64,000 nucleotides of DNA, taken from Plicaturopsis crispa FD-325 SS-3 (lineage: Eukaryota > Basidiomycota > Agaricomycetes > Amylocorticiales > Amylocorticiaceae). The notes under the pieces were generated by a model. That model was not told the origin of the DNA. It searched no databases and was given only the letters and a program-made list of their open reading frames with translations. The translations under genes and the position numbers were made by a program. Below are positions 22,690 to 34,380 of this stretch, in pieces; position 1 is the stretch's first letter, and each line of letters starts with the position of its first letter. The stretch is from the NCBI GenBank assembly GCA_000827205.1, contig KN832561.1, positions 538,153 through 602,152 of the forward strand, written 5' to 3'.

Positions 22690-23412
22690 ATGAATTTCCA
22701 CGATCTCGACTCGTCGCATGCTGTAAGTCCTTATGTGTGTGTTATTATTGCAGTAAGACTGACCCCGTTGTGCAGGTCGCTTTGGTCGCCTGTATATGCG
22801 TGGCGTCGGTTATTCAGCGCGAAACCTTGTTCCTAACATTCTGGCCCGCATTCGTATACCCTCCCTCGGTCGTGCGGTGGAAAAAAGGACTAGCTGTGTT
22901 CGTCACCGCCTTGTTCACCGCAGGCATCTTGCAATGGACGGTCAGTCATTCCAGTGCACGCCCCTCAGATGCAAATACTGATGGCCGGCGATTTACTTCC
23001 GGTAGGTCGTCGTCAGCACGCACTCCTACAAGATCTCAGGCGTAGACGACAGTACTCAAGCTGAGCTGCTGCAACGCTACCCCTCGCCACCGCACGAGTA
23101 CATAAAGTCCACATACAACATCGTGGGAACCGTGCTGCTCTGGATTGGGTACATCTTCGCGGTCTGGAGGTACGTCCTGTCACCCAGTGATGTTACGCGC
23201 TCATTCGGAGTACTCATCGCGCTGTCTGAAGTACGTACCTGCTCTTCAAGGCTGCAAATCACGACGCCGTCCACGGACCACTGAATAAGACCTCGATGAT
23301 CGACCTGGAGGACATAGAAGATCGAGGATCCGCCCATGGATCTGCCCATGGGTCTGGCAACCCATCGCAACACAGTGTACACTCCTCATCGGCCATCACT
23401 AGCGCTGCTTGA
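22690..23412 (+). CDS. Small multi-pass membrane protein, orphan
   Basis: No family is recognised. Exons 22690-22722, 22776-22940, 23006-23169 and 23232-23412 give 180 residues with consistent phase and GTAAGT, GTCAGT and GTACGT donors. After a short start (MNFHDLDSSH) come hydrophobic segments AVALVACICVASV, LFLTFWPAFVY, GLAVFVTALFTAGILQW and, in exon 3, IVGTVLLWIGYIFAVW running on into TYLLF. The C-terminal tail is polar (LNKTSMIDLEDIEDRG) and then rich in Gly, Ser and His. Three or four helices are likely. The frame is intact across four exons, which argues for a live gene although neighbours are repeats. Confidence 0.65.
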
Positions 23413-24363
23413 TTTCGCGGATTCATGGATATGCTCCTGTCCCCTGCACCTGCTAATTGTTTACTTACGTTCCGTCTGCTCCATCTACGTATGCTGGACT
23501 TGTGTCGACCCCCAAATCTTTGGATTTCCTATCGTATACCGGACTTTTGATTTTTCGTTTGTGTTGTTCACCGCTGGCGAGTCACCCCGTACAGTCTTGT
23601 TCTGTAAGTTCGTCCTTGTGATTCTTGTGTTCACGCTTTCTTAATTTTAGTTCCAGTTGTCGTATCTATGGGCTGTAGGCGGCCAATCACAAATCGTAGT
23701 CTGACCGTGACCGCGCGTCGTCGAGAAGGCGAGGTGTTTGACTTGAAACAATGAGAATTATCGAAATGCCCGACAGACAGTCTCCTACGTACAGGGTCAA
23801 ATGCACTCAGGTCAGTGCGTACATAGACTAAATCCGCTCTATCACGCGACTGAAAATGAACAAAAAGTTATAGGACCCTTTTGAGGTAGCATTCCCCGTT
23901 TCTACACGCTTCTCCGGTCGGCACACGGCCTCACAACTCGCATCTGCATGCTGCAAATTGACGTCGATAGACCGCTCTGAGGCGGCCCGGGCCACTCGGC
24001 GTCGCATGCAGCACCCAAATGCGGCGTGAAGGACGGCGTGCCGGGCACGGTCCCATGCATTCATGAAGGTGGAAACGCCGTATCGCCGGCGTTCGTTATT
24101 ATACTCCTAGGTTTTTCCTATACTATCCTGTGCGCAAAATGACCTGGCCTATGCAGGCTTGCATTTATTTTGCAGCGGGTCGGCCGAAACCAAAACGCGC
24201 CGGGCGCGGAGTCTGAGCCGTCTAGAGCAGACTTGCACTCGCCTAGCACGTTCGACATGTTGTTTGCGACCCCGAATGTACTCAATTCCCGCCGGACCTT
24301 TGGACACGCCATGTTCAGGGGTATGGTCGCTCGTGTCATGTTTAGTCTGTACCCAGACATCGC
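23413..24363. other. Intergenic; holds a flank-repeat fragment
   Basis: No gene seen. At about 23872-24060, in reverse orientation, lies a diverged fragment of the repeat that forms the 3' flanks of family members B and D (key match on the minus strand: GGGGAATGCTA-CTC-AAA-GGGTCC). Confidence 0.5.
23872..24060 (-). repeat. Fragment of the B/D flank repeat
   Basis: On the minus strand it reads AACGGGGAATGCTACCTCAAAAGGGTCC, matching 30180-30212 and 38570-38604. Upstream of this both other copies and this one carry a CGCGCCGTC- or GCACGCCGTC-like block. It is a partial, diverged copy. Confidence 0.45.
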
Positions 24364-24878
24364 ATGGTATTTCCATACCGTCAGCATATCTATGCAGCTT
24401 CATTCGGATCATGTTCAACTAACATCGTGCCGTATGTGCAGGTTGTCTTCGACGCCGTTACCTCTCCTCGCACGTTGGTCCACGCTACGTCTTTTGAATC
24501 CCCCGGAGTGACTACACGTCTATCCTTCGCGTTCGACGATGCTCACGACGCCGTTGCACGCTTGGAATTCATGGTCGCTGAGCTCTTCCAGATGGACGAA
24601 ATGGCCACGGTAGACGAATGGTTCGGTGCCGCATTCACGCCCATCATAGAGATTGCAGCACGCTCGATTGTCAAAGTGTAAGTCAGCTCCGTCTGCAACG
24701 ATACACCGGTGCTGATTAATTACACCAGGGACGACCCAAAGCCCGTAGAGGAACCGCCTTTCGAAGACAGCATCTCGATTCATATGAAACGGTAATTCCG
24801 ACTCAGATGAATGCCTTTCCGTAGTCGCTAATCTCCCGCCCTCGCAGGAACGTGGCCGCGCGTGTAAAACACCGCTGA
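24364..24878 (+). CDS. Small orphan protein, possible 3' end of a longer gene
   Basis: Exons 24364-24677, 24729-24791 and 24848-24878 give 135 residues; GTAAGT and GTAATT donors and both acceptors keep phase. The protein runs VVFDAVTSPRTLVHATSF, then an amphipathic stretch AVARLEFMVAELFQMDEMA, EWFGAAFTPIIEIAARS, and ends DSISIHMKRNVAARVKHR. No motif is recognised. The first 24 residues may be intronic instead, since a CAG precedes VVFDAV and a longer gene could begin upstream. Convergent with the SKN7-like gene. Confidence 0.5.
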
Positions 24879-25582
24879 GGGCTCCCGCAAGAGGCAGAGA
24901 GTTAAAACTGGTGGGCGCACTAGACATCGATTGACCTGTACAGTGTAGTGACTGACTCTTTTTGGGCCTGACCAGAGGAAGAATTCGTCCAGGATGAATC
25001 CACGGAGGACCCAATGACTCCCCACTCTGACTATTAGCCCGGTGATTGCGGTGGACGCACGCAGCTCTGAACCCGCGGGCAAACTGCTCTTCTCTGTTCT
25101 ATTCAAGTCCGGATAAAGGACTCATATACCTCCCCACGATATCTCTCCACATAGGACTATCTCCACATACCACCTATACCCTACAACCCAGTCCCGGAAC
25201 TATCATCCATACGAACGTATATCCCCAAGTCATTTGGGCCATCATATCATCAATCAACTTGTAGCGATCTCCATTGCAGTCTTCCCAGCAGCACTATACC
25301 AAACCCATCCTCCAATAACGGCCTGAAGCTACGGAGTCGAGGGGTATGAGGGGTGCCCAGAAACCACGCAAATCGCGTGGCGATAAAAACATCTATAACA
25401 TGGAGGGGGATATACAAAGTGTACACTACAGTTAGTGGATACATACGCGTCGAAGTCATTAGAGCTCGAAAGCAAGAAGGGAGAAGGGTGCACGCAGTCG
25501 AAACGCCGAACCACACCATACATAACACCAAAAAGTCCAACAGTCCGCACGGCGACGCGCCATCAGTCCACGACCCGCGCGA
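24879..25582. other. Intergenic between convergent genes
   Basis: AT-richer sequence with no coding signal that I can support. It should contain the 3' ends of both flanking transcripts. Confidence 0.5.
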
Positions 25583-28581
25583 TCAATCCACGACCTCGAA
25601 CCGCCCGCGCTTCGCGCCCCCGTCGCGCGCATCGCCGTCGTCACGCTCGCGCTTATCGCCCGCGGACGGCGAGGAGGCGTCGGGCATGCCGACGCCGGGG
25701 AAGCTCTCGCCGTTGACGAGGCCCTGCAGGATCATCGCGTACTGCTCGTCCGTGAGGCCCATGCCCGCGAGCGGGTTGATCCGCCCGTCGTCGTCGCCGA
25801 GCGCGGGGTTCGACGCGGCTTGTAGGGTGAGCGCCTGTTCGAAGGCGGCGTCCGAGAGTGGCGGCACGCCGACCGACCGCGGGACTGTCTTTGCCATTTG
25901 CTGCACAACTTTGAGGTGCATAAGATGTCGCTGGGGAGGTGTTAGCAAATTTGTAGAACCATGCAGCGGGTAGACGCTTACCTCGAGCATGTCGAGCAAC
26001 CCCTCCTTCGTGAACGGTTTTGGTAATATGTCGTTCATGCCTGGTAGGCCGTCAGAATGTATGGTGATAACACTGGGAAGTAACATACCGGAGGAATAAT
26101 ATGTCATTATCTCGTTGGGCTTCGAGTTGCTCGTCATCGAGATAATGGGCGTCATATGGTCGAACTGCCTGATCATCGACGTCGCGCTGACGCCGTCCAG
26201 TTTCGGCATCACGATATCCATAAGCACTAGATCGTACTTCTCCAAGTTCATCTTGTGCACCGCACCGACGCCGTCCACGGCCACGTCGATCGTGCACCCG
26301 AAGACCTGTAGGAACTTGCTCGACAGCTTCCTGCTCACCGCATCGTCGTCCACCAGCAGCACGCGCGGCGGCACCGCCCACCCGGGCACGAACGTCGACC
26401 GCCTTACGCGCAGCTTCGGCTTCGGATACGTCGTCGTCGTCGTCGTCGTTGACGCAGCTGGCGCGGTGCTAGTGCTGGTGCTTGCCCCAGGCGTGTCCCC
26501 GCCATTAAACGACGCGGGCACCTGCTCCTCCTCCTCGTCCTCCTCCGCGCCGAGCCCGAGCGCCGCGGGGTCGAAGCTCCAGTTCCCGCTCCCGTCCTCC
26601 GCGGTGCTCTTCGGCATGAGGTGCCCGAGCGTGAACACCTGCAGCCCGCCGCTCGGGTCGTCCGCACCCGCGCCCGCGCTGCTCTCGCCCCACCCCGCGT
26701 CCGGCATGACGAATGTGTCCTCGAACGCTGGCGAGGCGGCGGAGGTGGAGGCGGGCGGCTGCGCGGACGCGGGGCGCGAGCGCTGCAGCTCCGATATGCG
26801 CGCAAGCGCGTCCTGCCGCGACATAACCAGCGGCCCGCCGAACGCATTCCCGCTTCCGCTGGCGTTGTTGCCGTTCGCGTTCTCAGAAGTCATGAGCGCG
26901 GCCATGATGCGGGACACGCTCGAGTTCGAGCCGGAGTTGTTGTTGGGCGGGGGCGGCGGGGGCATCATGCCGACGGACGCGTTCGAGCCGAAGGACATGC
27001 CCGCGACCTCCGCGCGGCGCGAAATCTCGCTCATCTGCGCGAGCGACGCGCGCGCGACGTCGGACTCGGGGTACGCCCCGCCCATCATGCGCTGCGCCTC
27101 CTGCGTTGCGAGGAACGGTGACTGCATCTGTTGTTGCTGTTGCTGCTGCTGTTGGCGCTGCTGTTGGAACGGCTGTTGCTGTTGATGCGGTGTGGAGGGC
27201 GACTGCACTTGGGACTGAGCTTGCGGTTGTTGTCGGTCTTTCAGTTTTCCTGCACGATGGGAAACAACGTCCATTGGAAAGGGATGAGAGGGTCTAGTCA
27301 GTACATATTTTGATTACAATTTTGGTTTTGGGTACAGTAAACAAGAAGAAAAGTGGGGGTGGCATGTAAACGATGTCCGAGGGCGCGGAGGAAAAGACGC
27401 ATTTTGAGAGAAATGAAGGGGGGAAACAGAAGAGAACCGGCGACGTCCTGCCGTATGAACGTCCCGTCCTATTAAATCCTATCCATCGTAACGGACCCAC
27501 AAAGAATTAGGGGGGATGCATAATGGGCGAAGATGAAAGGGAGGCGGCGGAATGGTGGGTGGGAGAAACAGGAGGGGACTGAATCAGCACACACCATTCT
27601 CCACCTGCAAGAAGTACTGGATGAGATTTTGCATGAGGCCATCCTGCTGCGCCATGTTCCGCTGGAACTGGACCATCTCGACAAGCACGTCCTGGTAATT
27701 CCGCTCCAGATTGCGGATGTGGCTGGACATCTCGTCCTGCGCGGCGGTCAGGCGGTCGACCTGTGCCTGCAGCGCATTGGAGGGGCCGGGCGAGGAGGAT
27801 GTGGAATTGTGCGAGTGGGAGTGGTGGTGGGAAGTGGTAGGGTTGGAGCTGGCCACCGGCTTGCGTTGCGTTGGCACTTTGCGTTTTATGTTCTCGAGCG
27901 AGTCGCGGCGGTCGGCGTGGAAATCGGGGTGGCGGAATGTCCAGCTCTAGGATACGGTAAGTTGCGGGCTCATGATTAGATTCCCGTGGCACGCACATGT
28001 TCGCCGAACTGGTTATCATCGGTGTTCTTGACTTTGTGGAAGTCGTATTTGTTGAGTTGTCGGACGAACGAGGCGAAATTGGAGTGTTTGAACATCCGTG
28101 GTAGTATGGACTTCGTGAACTCGTTCATGTCCTACGCCGCGAGATTAGATGTGTTCGGACATCCGGCAGCGATGCCACACACCTTTACGACGAAACAGTC
28201 GCCCTGAGGGCCCCAGGACACGACGTTTGCAAACGCCGGGTCCTCCAACATCTTGTACAGCTTCTTGACGAAATCGGAGGTAGACGGCATTGCGTCTTCA
28301 TGTGGTTGTTGTTGTTGTTGCTGTTGCTGCTGCTGAGGCAGCTGGCGTTCGTGACCATGCTGGAGAGTGCCTGGCTCTGCTTTCATCTGGCGAGTATCTC
28401 TAGACTCTGGGTACGGCGATATAGGTGTGAAGCGGGGTGCGCTGGACGTAGAGGGTGCTCCCGGTGTCGGAAAGGAGCTAGCGAGAGGAGGCAGAGTGTT
28501 TGTGCGAGCAAACGAGGGATTTAAAGGAGGTAATTGGGGCGATTGAAAGAGTCTCTGCTGGTATCGTTCGTTGTCGTCCAT
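25583..28581 (-). CDS. SKN7-type transcription factor (HSF DNA-binding + response regulator)
   Basis: A stress-responsive nuclear regulator at the end of a histidine-kinase phosphorelay; the yeast relative Skn7 governs oxidative- and osmotic-stress genes. Six exons (28581-28183, 28131-27997, 27946-27595, 27249-26089, 26040-25982, 25930-25583) give 817 residues. Order: disordered N-terminus with a Q10 run, HSF-type domain at about 107-195 ([59 protein letters not shown]), coiled coil ([24 protein letters not shown] at about 246-285), Gln-rich linker, then a receiver domain at about 592-710 with the acidic pocket VDDD, phospho-acceptor Asp in [11 protein letters not shown], and the conserved Lys in LPKPF. 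A poorly conserved acidic C-terminus follows. The third intron (27250-27594) is 345 nt, far longer than its neighbours. Confidence 0.94.
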
Positions 28582-30786
28582 GGCACCTGTTCGACTTTGG
28601 GTCTTATAGCGCTGCTTCCACTTTTTCTCATTTCTTTTCACGGCGCTTCCGGTCAAATCCAGCGTCGACCAAACACTTGTAAATTTACCTCCGTTTCTCG
28701 TTTTCCTCGTCGTTTTGCCGCTGTTCTTTCCAACCTTCATCTATCTTTTATATTCGCGCCTTTTGGCTCCTTTCCGGGGTCGTTTGTTGTTCTTTTGATT
28801 ACGGGAAAATCAGACTCGTCGACTGCACTCTCGCTCAAAGGCTCGGCCACAAAGATAAGTCCGTGCCTTCCGTCCTTTGCGCCGCACGTTTCATCAGCAG
28901 GATTTCGCAGGTCTAGACTGCCGAAGAGCATGGACGCTCTCGAACGGTGGCAAGCGGCGTCCTTCGGTCCAGCGCCCACTCCGTGGCGTTGCCCTTTGCA
29001 TTGGCGGTGGCGCGGTATACGGCCGGTCTAGACCTCGGGCCGGCATAGCGCAGTCTGGGCCCCTCTTTCATGCGCTGCACTCCCCGTGTCGCCCCGGCCA
29101 CTGACAGTCGTGGTTTTTCCTGTCTTTACCCAGACATGTATGCGCCCTGGCTGCTCATATGGGTGACGACTTGGAGCCCTTGGACATCGCACTGACGATT
29201 ACACGGGGCGCCTTTGACGCTTGGAGGCCCCGCAGAGGTCGCATTGCGCCGACAGGTTTATCTATGACCCCTAGGCACCAGCTTTGCCGAGCTATTTGCG
29301 TCTAAAAAACACACGTTCATCTTGTGCTGGGCTCGTGGTACGTGGTGTGCTCTCGAATCATATGACCATCGCGCGACGTTACGCCGACGCACGGCCGTAC
29401 GGAACTTTCAGTCAGAATTTTCGAATGTCAATCTGTGAGCAGACACTCCTCTCGCATCTGTACGTGCTCGTCCGATAAATATCAGATTTGCTGGACTCAT
29501 CGAGTTCCAGATAGTTGCCGCGGCATATGTTCCGATCTGTCCCACCGATCTTCGCATCGTCCCCGGGGAGACATCCTCGTACCTGGCAAAACACTCGTCG
29601 TTCGACCGAGCGTTGAGGTGAAACCGCAAGACTGATGACCGCTTACATTGTGCCTCGACGCACGCACTCTAAAGAGCGTGCGTAGATCCTATGCATTTTT
29701 TCATTGCGATAACGGGGTCGAAGCCGCAGGCGACGGGGTCCGAAAATAACAAACATCAACAATATCAACGCACGCGATCGCAAAATTAAATGGTCCTCGA
29801 CTAATGTCCGTTCGCCCAGGCTGATGATCGAATGGCATCGCGGAATCAGGAGAAGCCTCCGAGCGCAAACACAGACAGGCAAGTCACGACTTAGACGTGT
29901 CCTTACGTCCGATTCCGCTGCTGATTTTCGCCAGACTCGTCCGTACGTTTTTTTGCCATCTGTGCGACGTCGCCACGCACCAACGTTTAAATCCTACTCT
30001 AGCACACGAATTTCTGCTGTCCTTTCACTGGATAAATCGAGAGGAGGAGCGGGACGCGTACCTCCAGCTCTGTTCGTGCAAGTCCCAGGGGACCATAGGC
30101 GGCGCGCCGTCCCGGCCGCTTCTGGCGCTTTACTGGTGTCGTGTGCAACGTGTAGGTGCGGGTGCCGATCGGAAAAGCTTGCAGACACAGGGAATGCTAT
30201 CTCAAAATGGTCCTCTCTATAATTTTTCGAGCTGTCGCAGGTCGCGGTCAAGACATGGAGCAATGCCTGCATGATTGGTGACGATCGAATTTGTTCTTGG
30301 TCATCGTCGACGCGGTGTCGGATGCAAGGTCGGGTTTTTGTATTCATCGCTCAGCTCGAAGCTGGCGGCAAGATAGTGTTGATTTGGGTTTGATAGCGAG
30401 TACGAGTGTGCGAGTACATTCTGGAGACGACGTCTGGAATTCGCACAATTCCTTGAACAGTGCACATAGGACAGTCAAAACATGGAGCATGCTAGGTTTC
30501 ACGTGCCTGCACAAGTTTTTCTCGTGATCACAGCCGCGACGCGAAGGAAATGACGATTGATATACTCAAGTGAAGGTAAGTATAAGCGTACAGCGGCGAC
30601 ATCCACGTAGACAAGAAAACAGAACAGAGGAGTTGAAAGTCCGGATTATAGGTCCGATATAGCAAGAAAGCAGGTACACAGCACGATAGCTTGGCCACAG
30701 AATATCCTCGGGTCGAAATTGCTAAACAGAAAAGTAGGGTGTCGCGAAGGCTCAGAATCCACCACACCCAAGCGATCGAGGACCAC
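28582..30786. other. No gene seen; contains flank repeat
   Basis: Upstream of the SKN7-like gene and downstream of family member B. I find no intact coding exon. From about 30085 rightwards the sequence is the 3' flank of member B and is duplicated at 38468-39278. Confidence 0.5.
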
Positions 30787-31801
30787 TCATTCACCAGAGA
30801 CGCGCAAACCGTCCAGAATCCCCGCCCTCGTAGGTCCGTACGTGCTTAGCCCGCAGAGAAGAATGAATAGTACGCACACAGCGAGCTGCCCGATGACAGC
30901 AACGGCCAGCGCCGTGTCCTCCATGGTCATCACGAACACGCCGACACCACCTAGTCCCTGGAGGATTGCCCCGACAACGGCGAGCACGCAGCATTGCATC
31001 ACCCATTGAGGCACGTACGGCATGTATGACATGGCCGCCGCTGCGAGTCCGCACGCGATGCTGGTGACGAACGACGAGTAGAGCAGGAATCGAGTGACGA
31101 GGCCGAGATTATACGCCTTGCTTGACACGTCGAGGGAGCTGAGCACAGGGCTTGCGAAGTTCAGAATGAGCGCGAGAGTCCCAGACAGGCCGGTAGCCTT
31201 CAAAACATTTGTGAGTAATGACGGACGGGAGATACAAGCGTGAACCGCACCATGGTAGCGACCCTACGTGTGAACTCGTAGTGTGAGCCTTGTGTAACGG
31301 TATCGTCCTGCTCAGACGGCGGCACCCGTTGCGGTGGACTAAGACTTTCCCAAACATCTTGGTAAGGGCTTCGAGGTTAGTTGGAACATAAAAAAGTATT
31401 ATACTTTTATGAGACGTACCTCCGCTGCCGTGGACATTTAAGGAGAGGCGAGATGTGTCTCCCGTCAAATCGAAAGACGAAGGCGATTGAGCCCGCGGAA
31501 GCTCGGGGTCTGAAGACTCTGAAGAGGCGGCGGCATCTTGGGGGAGAGTGCGGTTACAGTTGTCCCTCCCGACGTGATCACCGACCAGCAAATTGTTGGT
31601 GTGGTCTGTTTAAGTAACCGTGACTCGTTGAAGCGACGAAAAATAAGTGGAATAGCACGACGTCGACGTACCCGACAGCGGAGTCGCTTCCGAGTCTTTG
31701 GCCCGGGAGTCCAAGCAAGGGATCACAGCTATGAGGTCTGTTTCGTTGACTTGCGATGGAGGGTAGACGTGTTCGACAGGTGAAACCCCGATGCTCGTCA
31801 T
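30787..31801 (-). CDS. Tetraspan membrane protein family, member B
   Basis: Exons 31801-31672, 31605-31420, 31357-31251 and 31197-30787 give 277 residues, intron phases 1, 1, 0. The N-terminal half is hydrophilic: it starts MTSIGVSPVEHVYPPSQVNET, exon 2 opens DHTNN, and exon 3 has VPPSEQDD. The last exon encodes four helices (GTLALILNFASPVL, FLLYSSFVTSIACGLAAAAM, VVGAILQGLGGVGVFVMT, VAVIGQLAVCVLFILLCGL) and the signature GLGGVxVFVMTMEDTALAV. It is nearest to member D, and both lie in a duplicated segment, which points to a fairly recent duplication with both copies kept intact. Function unknown; the topology resembles no transporter I know. Confidence 0.85.
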
Positions 31802-34380
31802 CTATGTTGTTTGTGGGGGGAAATGAACGATTTTTCGTGTTTTGTAGAAAGTCCGCCATTCTTATAGGGTGGGGACTCGGGGCTGAACTGTCGGGCGCTT
31901 GCACAGTACAGTACTTATTAGAGGCGTCGGAAACGTACTGCCTTCCCAAACCGATTTCACAGGTGCTAATGAATCAGACCTTCAAGTGGCCCAAACTTCT
32001 ACTCGGTTCACTTTTCTGGGTCGCGCGTCCAATTGAATATTAATGCGCAATCCCACTTGAAGCTCGAAGAATTGCCCTCACCGGTGCGTGCGCGTGTTTG
32101 CCCGTCTCGGCCGCATGACCTTTTACGGGGGATTCTACGTCGTTGTTGTGCTCGGTTCAATTTTTGTTGAGGAGATAAATTCTGTTTGGAACGCCGCACC
32201 ACACTGTACTGACAGTCGAAAGGGGACAGCCCGACCCTACCTAGTATCTCTCCTTCCGACTATGGCGCACATATTTGTCTGCTGCGGTAAGCAGTGTGAA
32301 CGCTCGGAAACGGACAGACAAACCAGCTTGACCTGATATTTCCTTTTGAGATCAGGCATGCTAAAGCGGCTGAGCACTCACTGTTATCTCCCTGAGATCT
32401 GTCACTTGCCAGAGAATTGAGCAAGTTTCGCATGAGTTGACCAATTTCGAGTTGGATATAACTTGGTTTGCATTAATATTGGATACGAACTTCATTTAAT
32501 TTCGCATGCGCGTAACTCACGTTGGAATTATACCTCCGAGTTCGAAACGCGGCCCTCTCGCGTCCTATGGCATGAGCCGATACCAAATCAATCTTACTCG
32601 ATCACCTTGCGCAAAGAAAAACCAAAAGCTTACCTGGTGCTCGCATATCTCCACGCTAAACTAAACCGAATTCGGATGTTGCGGCGGGTGCACAGAGCGC
32701 GCCGCCCGCTGCGTCTTCATGAACAATGTGTCGGTCAGCGCCGCTTCACCCGTGGCGCAACGGTGTTGGAGATCAAATAAATGGCAATGGATTCACTAGT
32801 AGGTTGGTGAACAGCAGTCGATAGCAGACAGATGTTGATATTGGAGCCGACAGCGACGTACAAGAGCCTGCGCACCCAGAGCGTACCATGGGCCATGGCG
32901 GGAAGAAGCCAAGCCCCGAGCGAGCGTACTGGCATTTTTTCGAATCGGACGAGTCTGAGCAGCGGCGGTTGGTCAGGATCGGTCCGAATGCTAGCCGATT
33001 GAACACGAGATAAGTATATGGTTCGTATCCTTCTCAAGCTCAAGCTTTTGAACGCGCGAGCAGCCGTAACCGAACCTCAAACAGGTTGAGCCTAGCATCG
33101 ACAGCCAGTGCACAGCTCACCGACACGCGCTCAGCTTGCTGCGCAGTCGACTCGTGAGTCGTCAGAGATCGTGATCCCTCAAGTCGATTCTGGCCGCGTT
33201 TGGTAGCAAGTGCTAATCCGCCGTGCATCCCCCGATTCCTCCCTGGGATACACATGCATGGTAGGTCTTCGCAGTATCTAGAACATGCAATGCAACGATT
33301 AGCAATCGAGAAGCGTGAAATATCAGTGGGATAGCAAGTCAGCGCACCTGATAACTGGTTGTTGACGGCGAAGAAAACCAACGTCGGTAGTCTACGCGCG
33401 GGACGACGACATTGCAAAGCTCGAGAACGTCGCAGTATGTGGTGCAGCGTACATCAAACACGAGACGGGCTTGTGTACGCTTCCGGGTTGGTAGTATCTG
33501 GATAGACGCGGAGACTAAGTAGGCCTTCTGCTCTTCTATGGCCTTGCGCATCTGTGATTCTGAAGTCGCAATTAGGACAATCTATGCACCGTATACGTCG
33601 CACACACGCTCACCATATTTAATTCGGAAACCGCACGCTCCATCACATTTGCGCTGGATGAACCAAACGCGGCAGTGAGCTCCCGCGATACCCATTAGCT
33701 CTGCAAATGAGCAGATCGGTCGCGTCTACACAACTTCAAGTCCTGGAGGCCGCATATTGGCGATTTGCCGGCAGGTATTCGCAATTTCGCATCCTCGTCT
33801 AACAGCACAAGTGACCGGTGCAAGCGTTCTCGCATGCAGTGACCGTATGAGCATATTCTTCCAGAGAGTCGTTACAACGCCGAGATGCACGGTTGCGTTA
33901 AGGATAAGTTGTCGATCGCTGCCAGCGTATCAAGCGACTGTGATAGACGAACTCGCAGGGGTCACCGTCAGAAATGATATACACCAGGTAGACGCCTTCA
34001 TAGATCCTAGTATACAATAGAGAAGTTGTAGTGGACGCGTTCACGGTTTTGCGTTGGACGGTTTAAAATTAAAATTAACGGGCAAAGTGCAGAACGTCCC
34101 CGTGATTGCATACTTTCGACCCGTGATGAGGCGCGCGCGGCGGCGCGCACTGCAGTGGGACTGATCGCGAGGTGATACAAACAACATAGGATTGACCACA
34201 GCAACAGTGACCGTGTATACATATTACAGGTGTGATCAAAGCAGAACGATGAGGGAGGGACTAGACTAAGACAGCAAGGACGATAGCAAGACGACAGAAA
34301 AAAACAACAGGACTAGATGTAGATCATGATGCAAGGGACCGCGCTAGGGCACCATGATTGGCATATCCGTAGCAAGGTTT
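31802..34380. other. Intergenic with promoter B and a possible Cys-rich gene remnant
   Basis: Promoter of member B lies at the left edge. On the minus strand between about 34010 and 33213 several short exon-like pieces with splice signals can be read, including a signal-like start (MKASTWCISFL near 34005) and Cys-containing pieces (HCRVWFIQRKCDGACGF; TYHACVSQGGIGGCTAD ending at 33213). More than one frame is possible, so no gene is called. No other feature is supportable. Confidence 0.35.
31861..31866 (-). promoter_or_regulatory. TATA box of family member B
   Basis: TATAAG on the minus strand, 60 bp before the start of member B, in the context CCTATAAGAATGGCGGAC. The neighbouring AGAATG(G/C)CG block recurs upstream of member D. 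Confidence 0.5.

Larger units (their letters stand above)
30085..31880. repeat. Segmental duplication, unit 1 (contains member B)
   Basis: This unit (3' flank, whole gene B, promoter) is colinear with 38468-40405. In the flank, shared blocks include AAGCTTGCAGACA, GGGAATGCTATCTC, GTCGACGCG, GAGACGACGTCTG, ACGCGAAG-AATGACGATTG, AAAACAGAACAGAG and GCAGGTACACAGCACGATA. The ends of the duplication are approximate. The flank is less conserved than the gene. Confidence 0.7.

Noticed and set aside
26115-27185. Plus-strand open frame of 356 codons opposite the SKN7-like gene
   Set aside because: It is the antisense shadow of the GC-biased, low-complexity linker and receiver exon; it contains no recognisable domain and many Ser/Pro/Cys runs produced by reverse-reading Gln, Gly and Ala codons.
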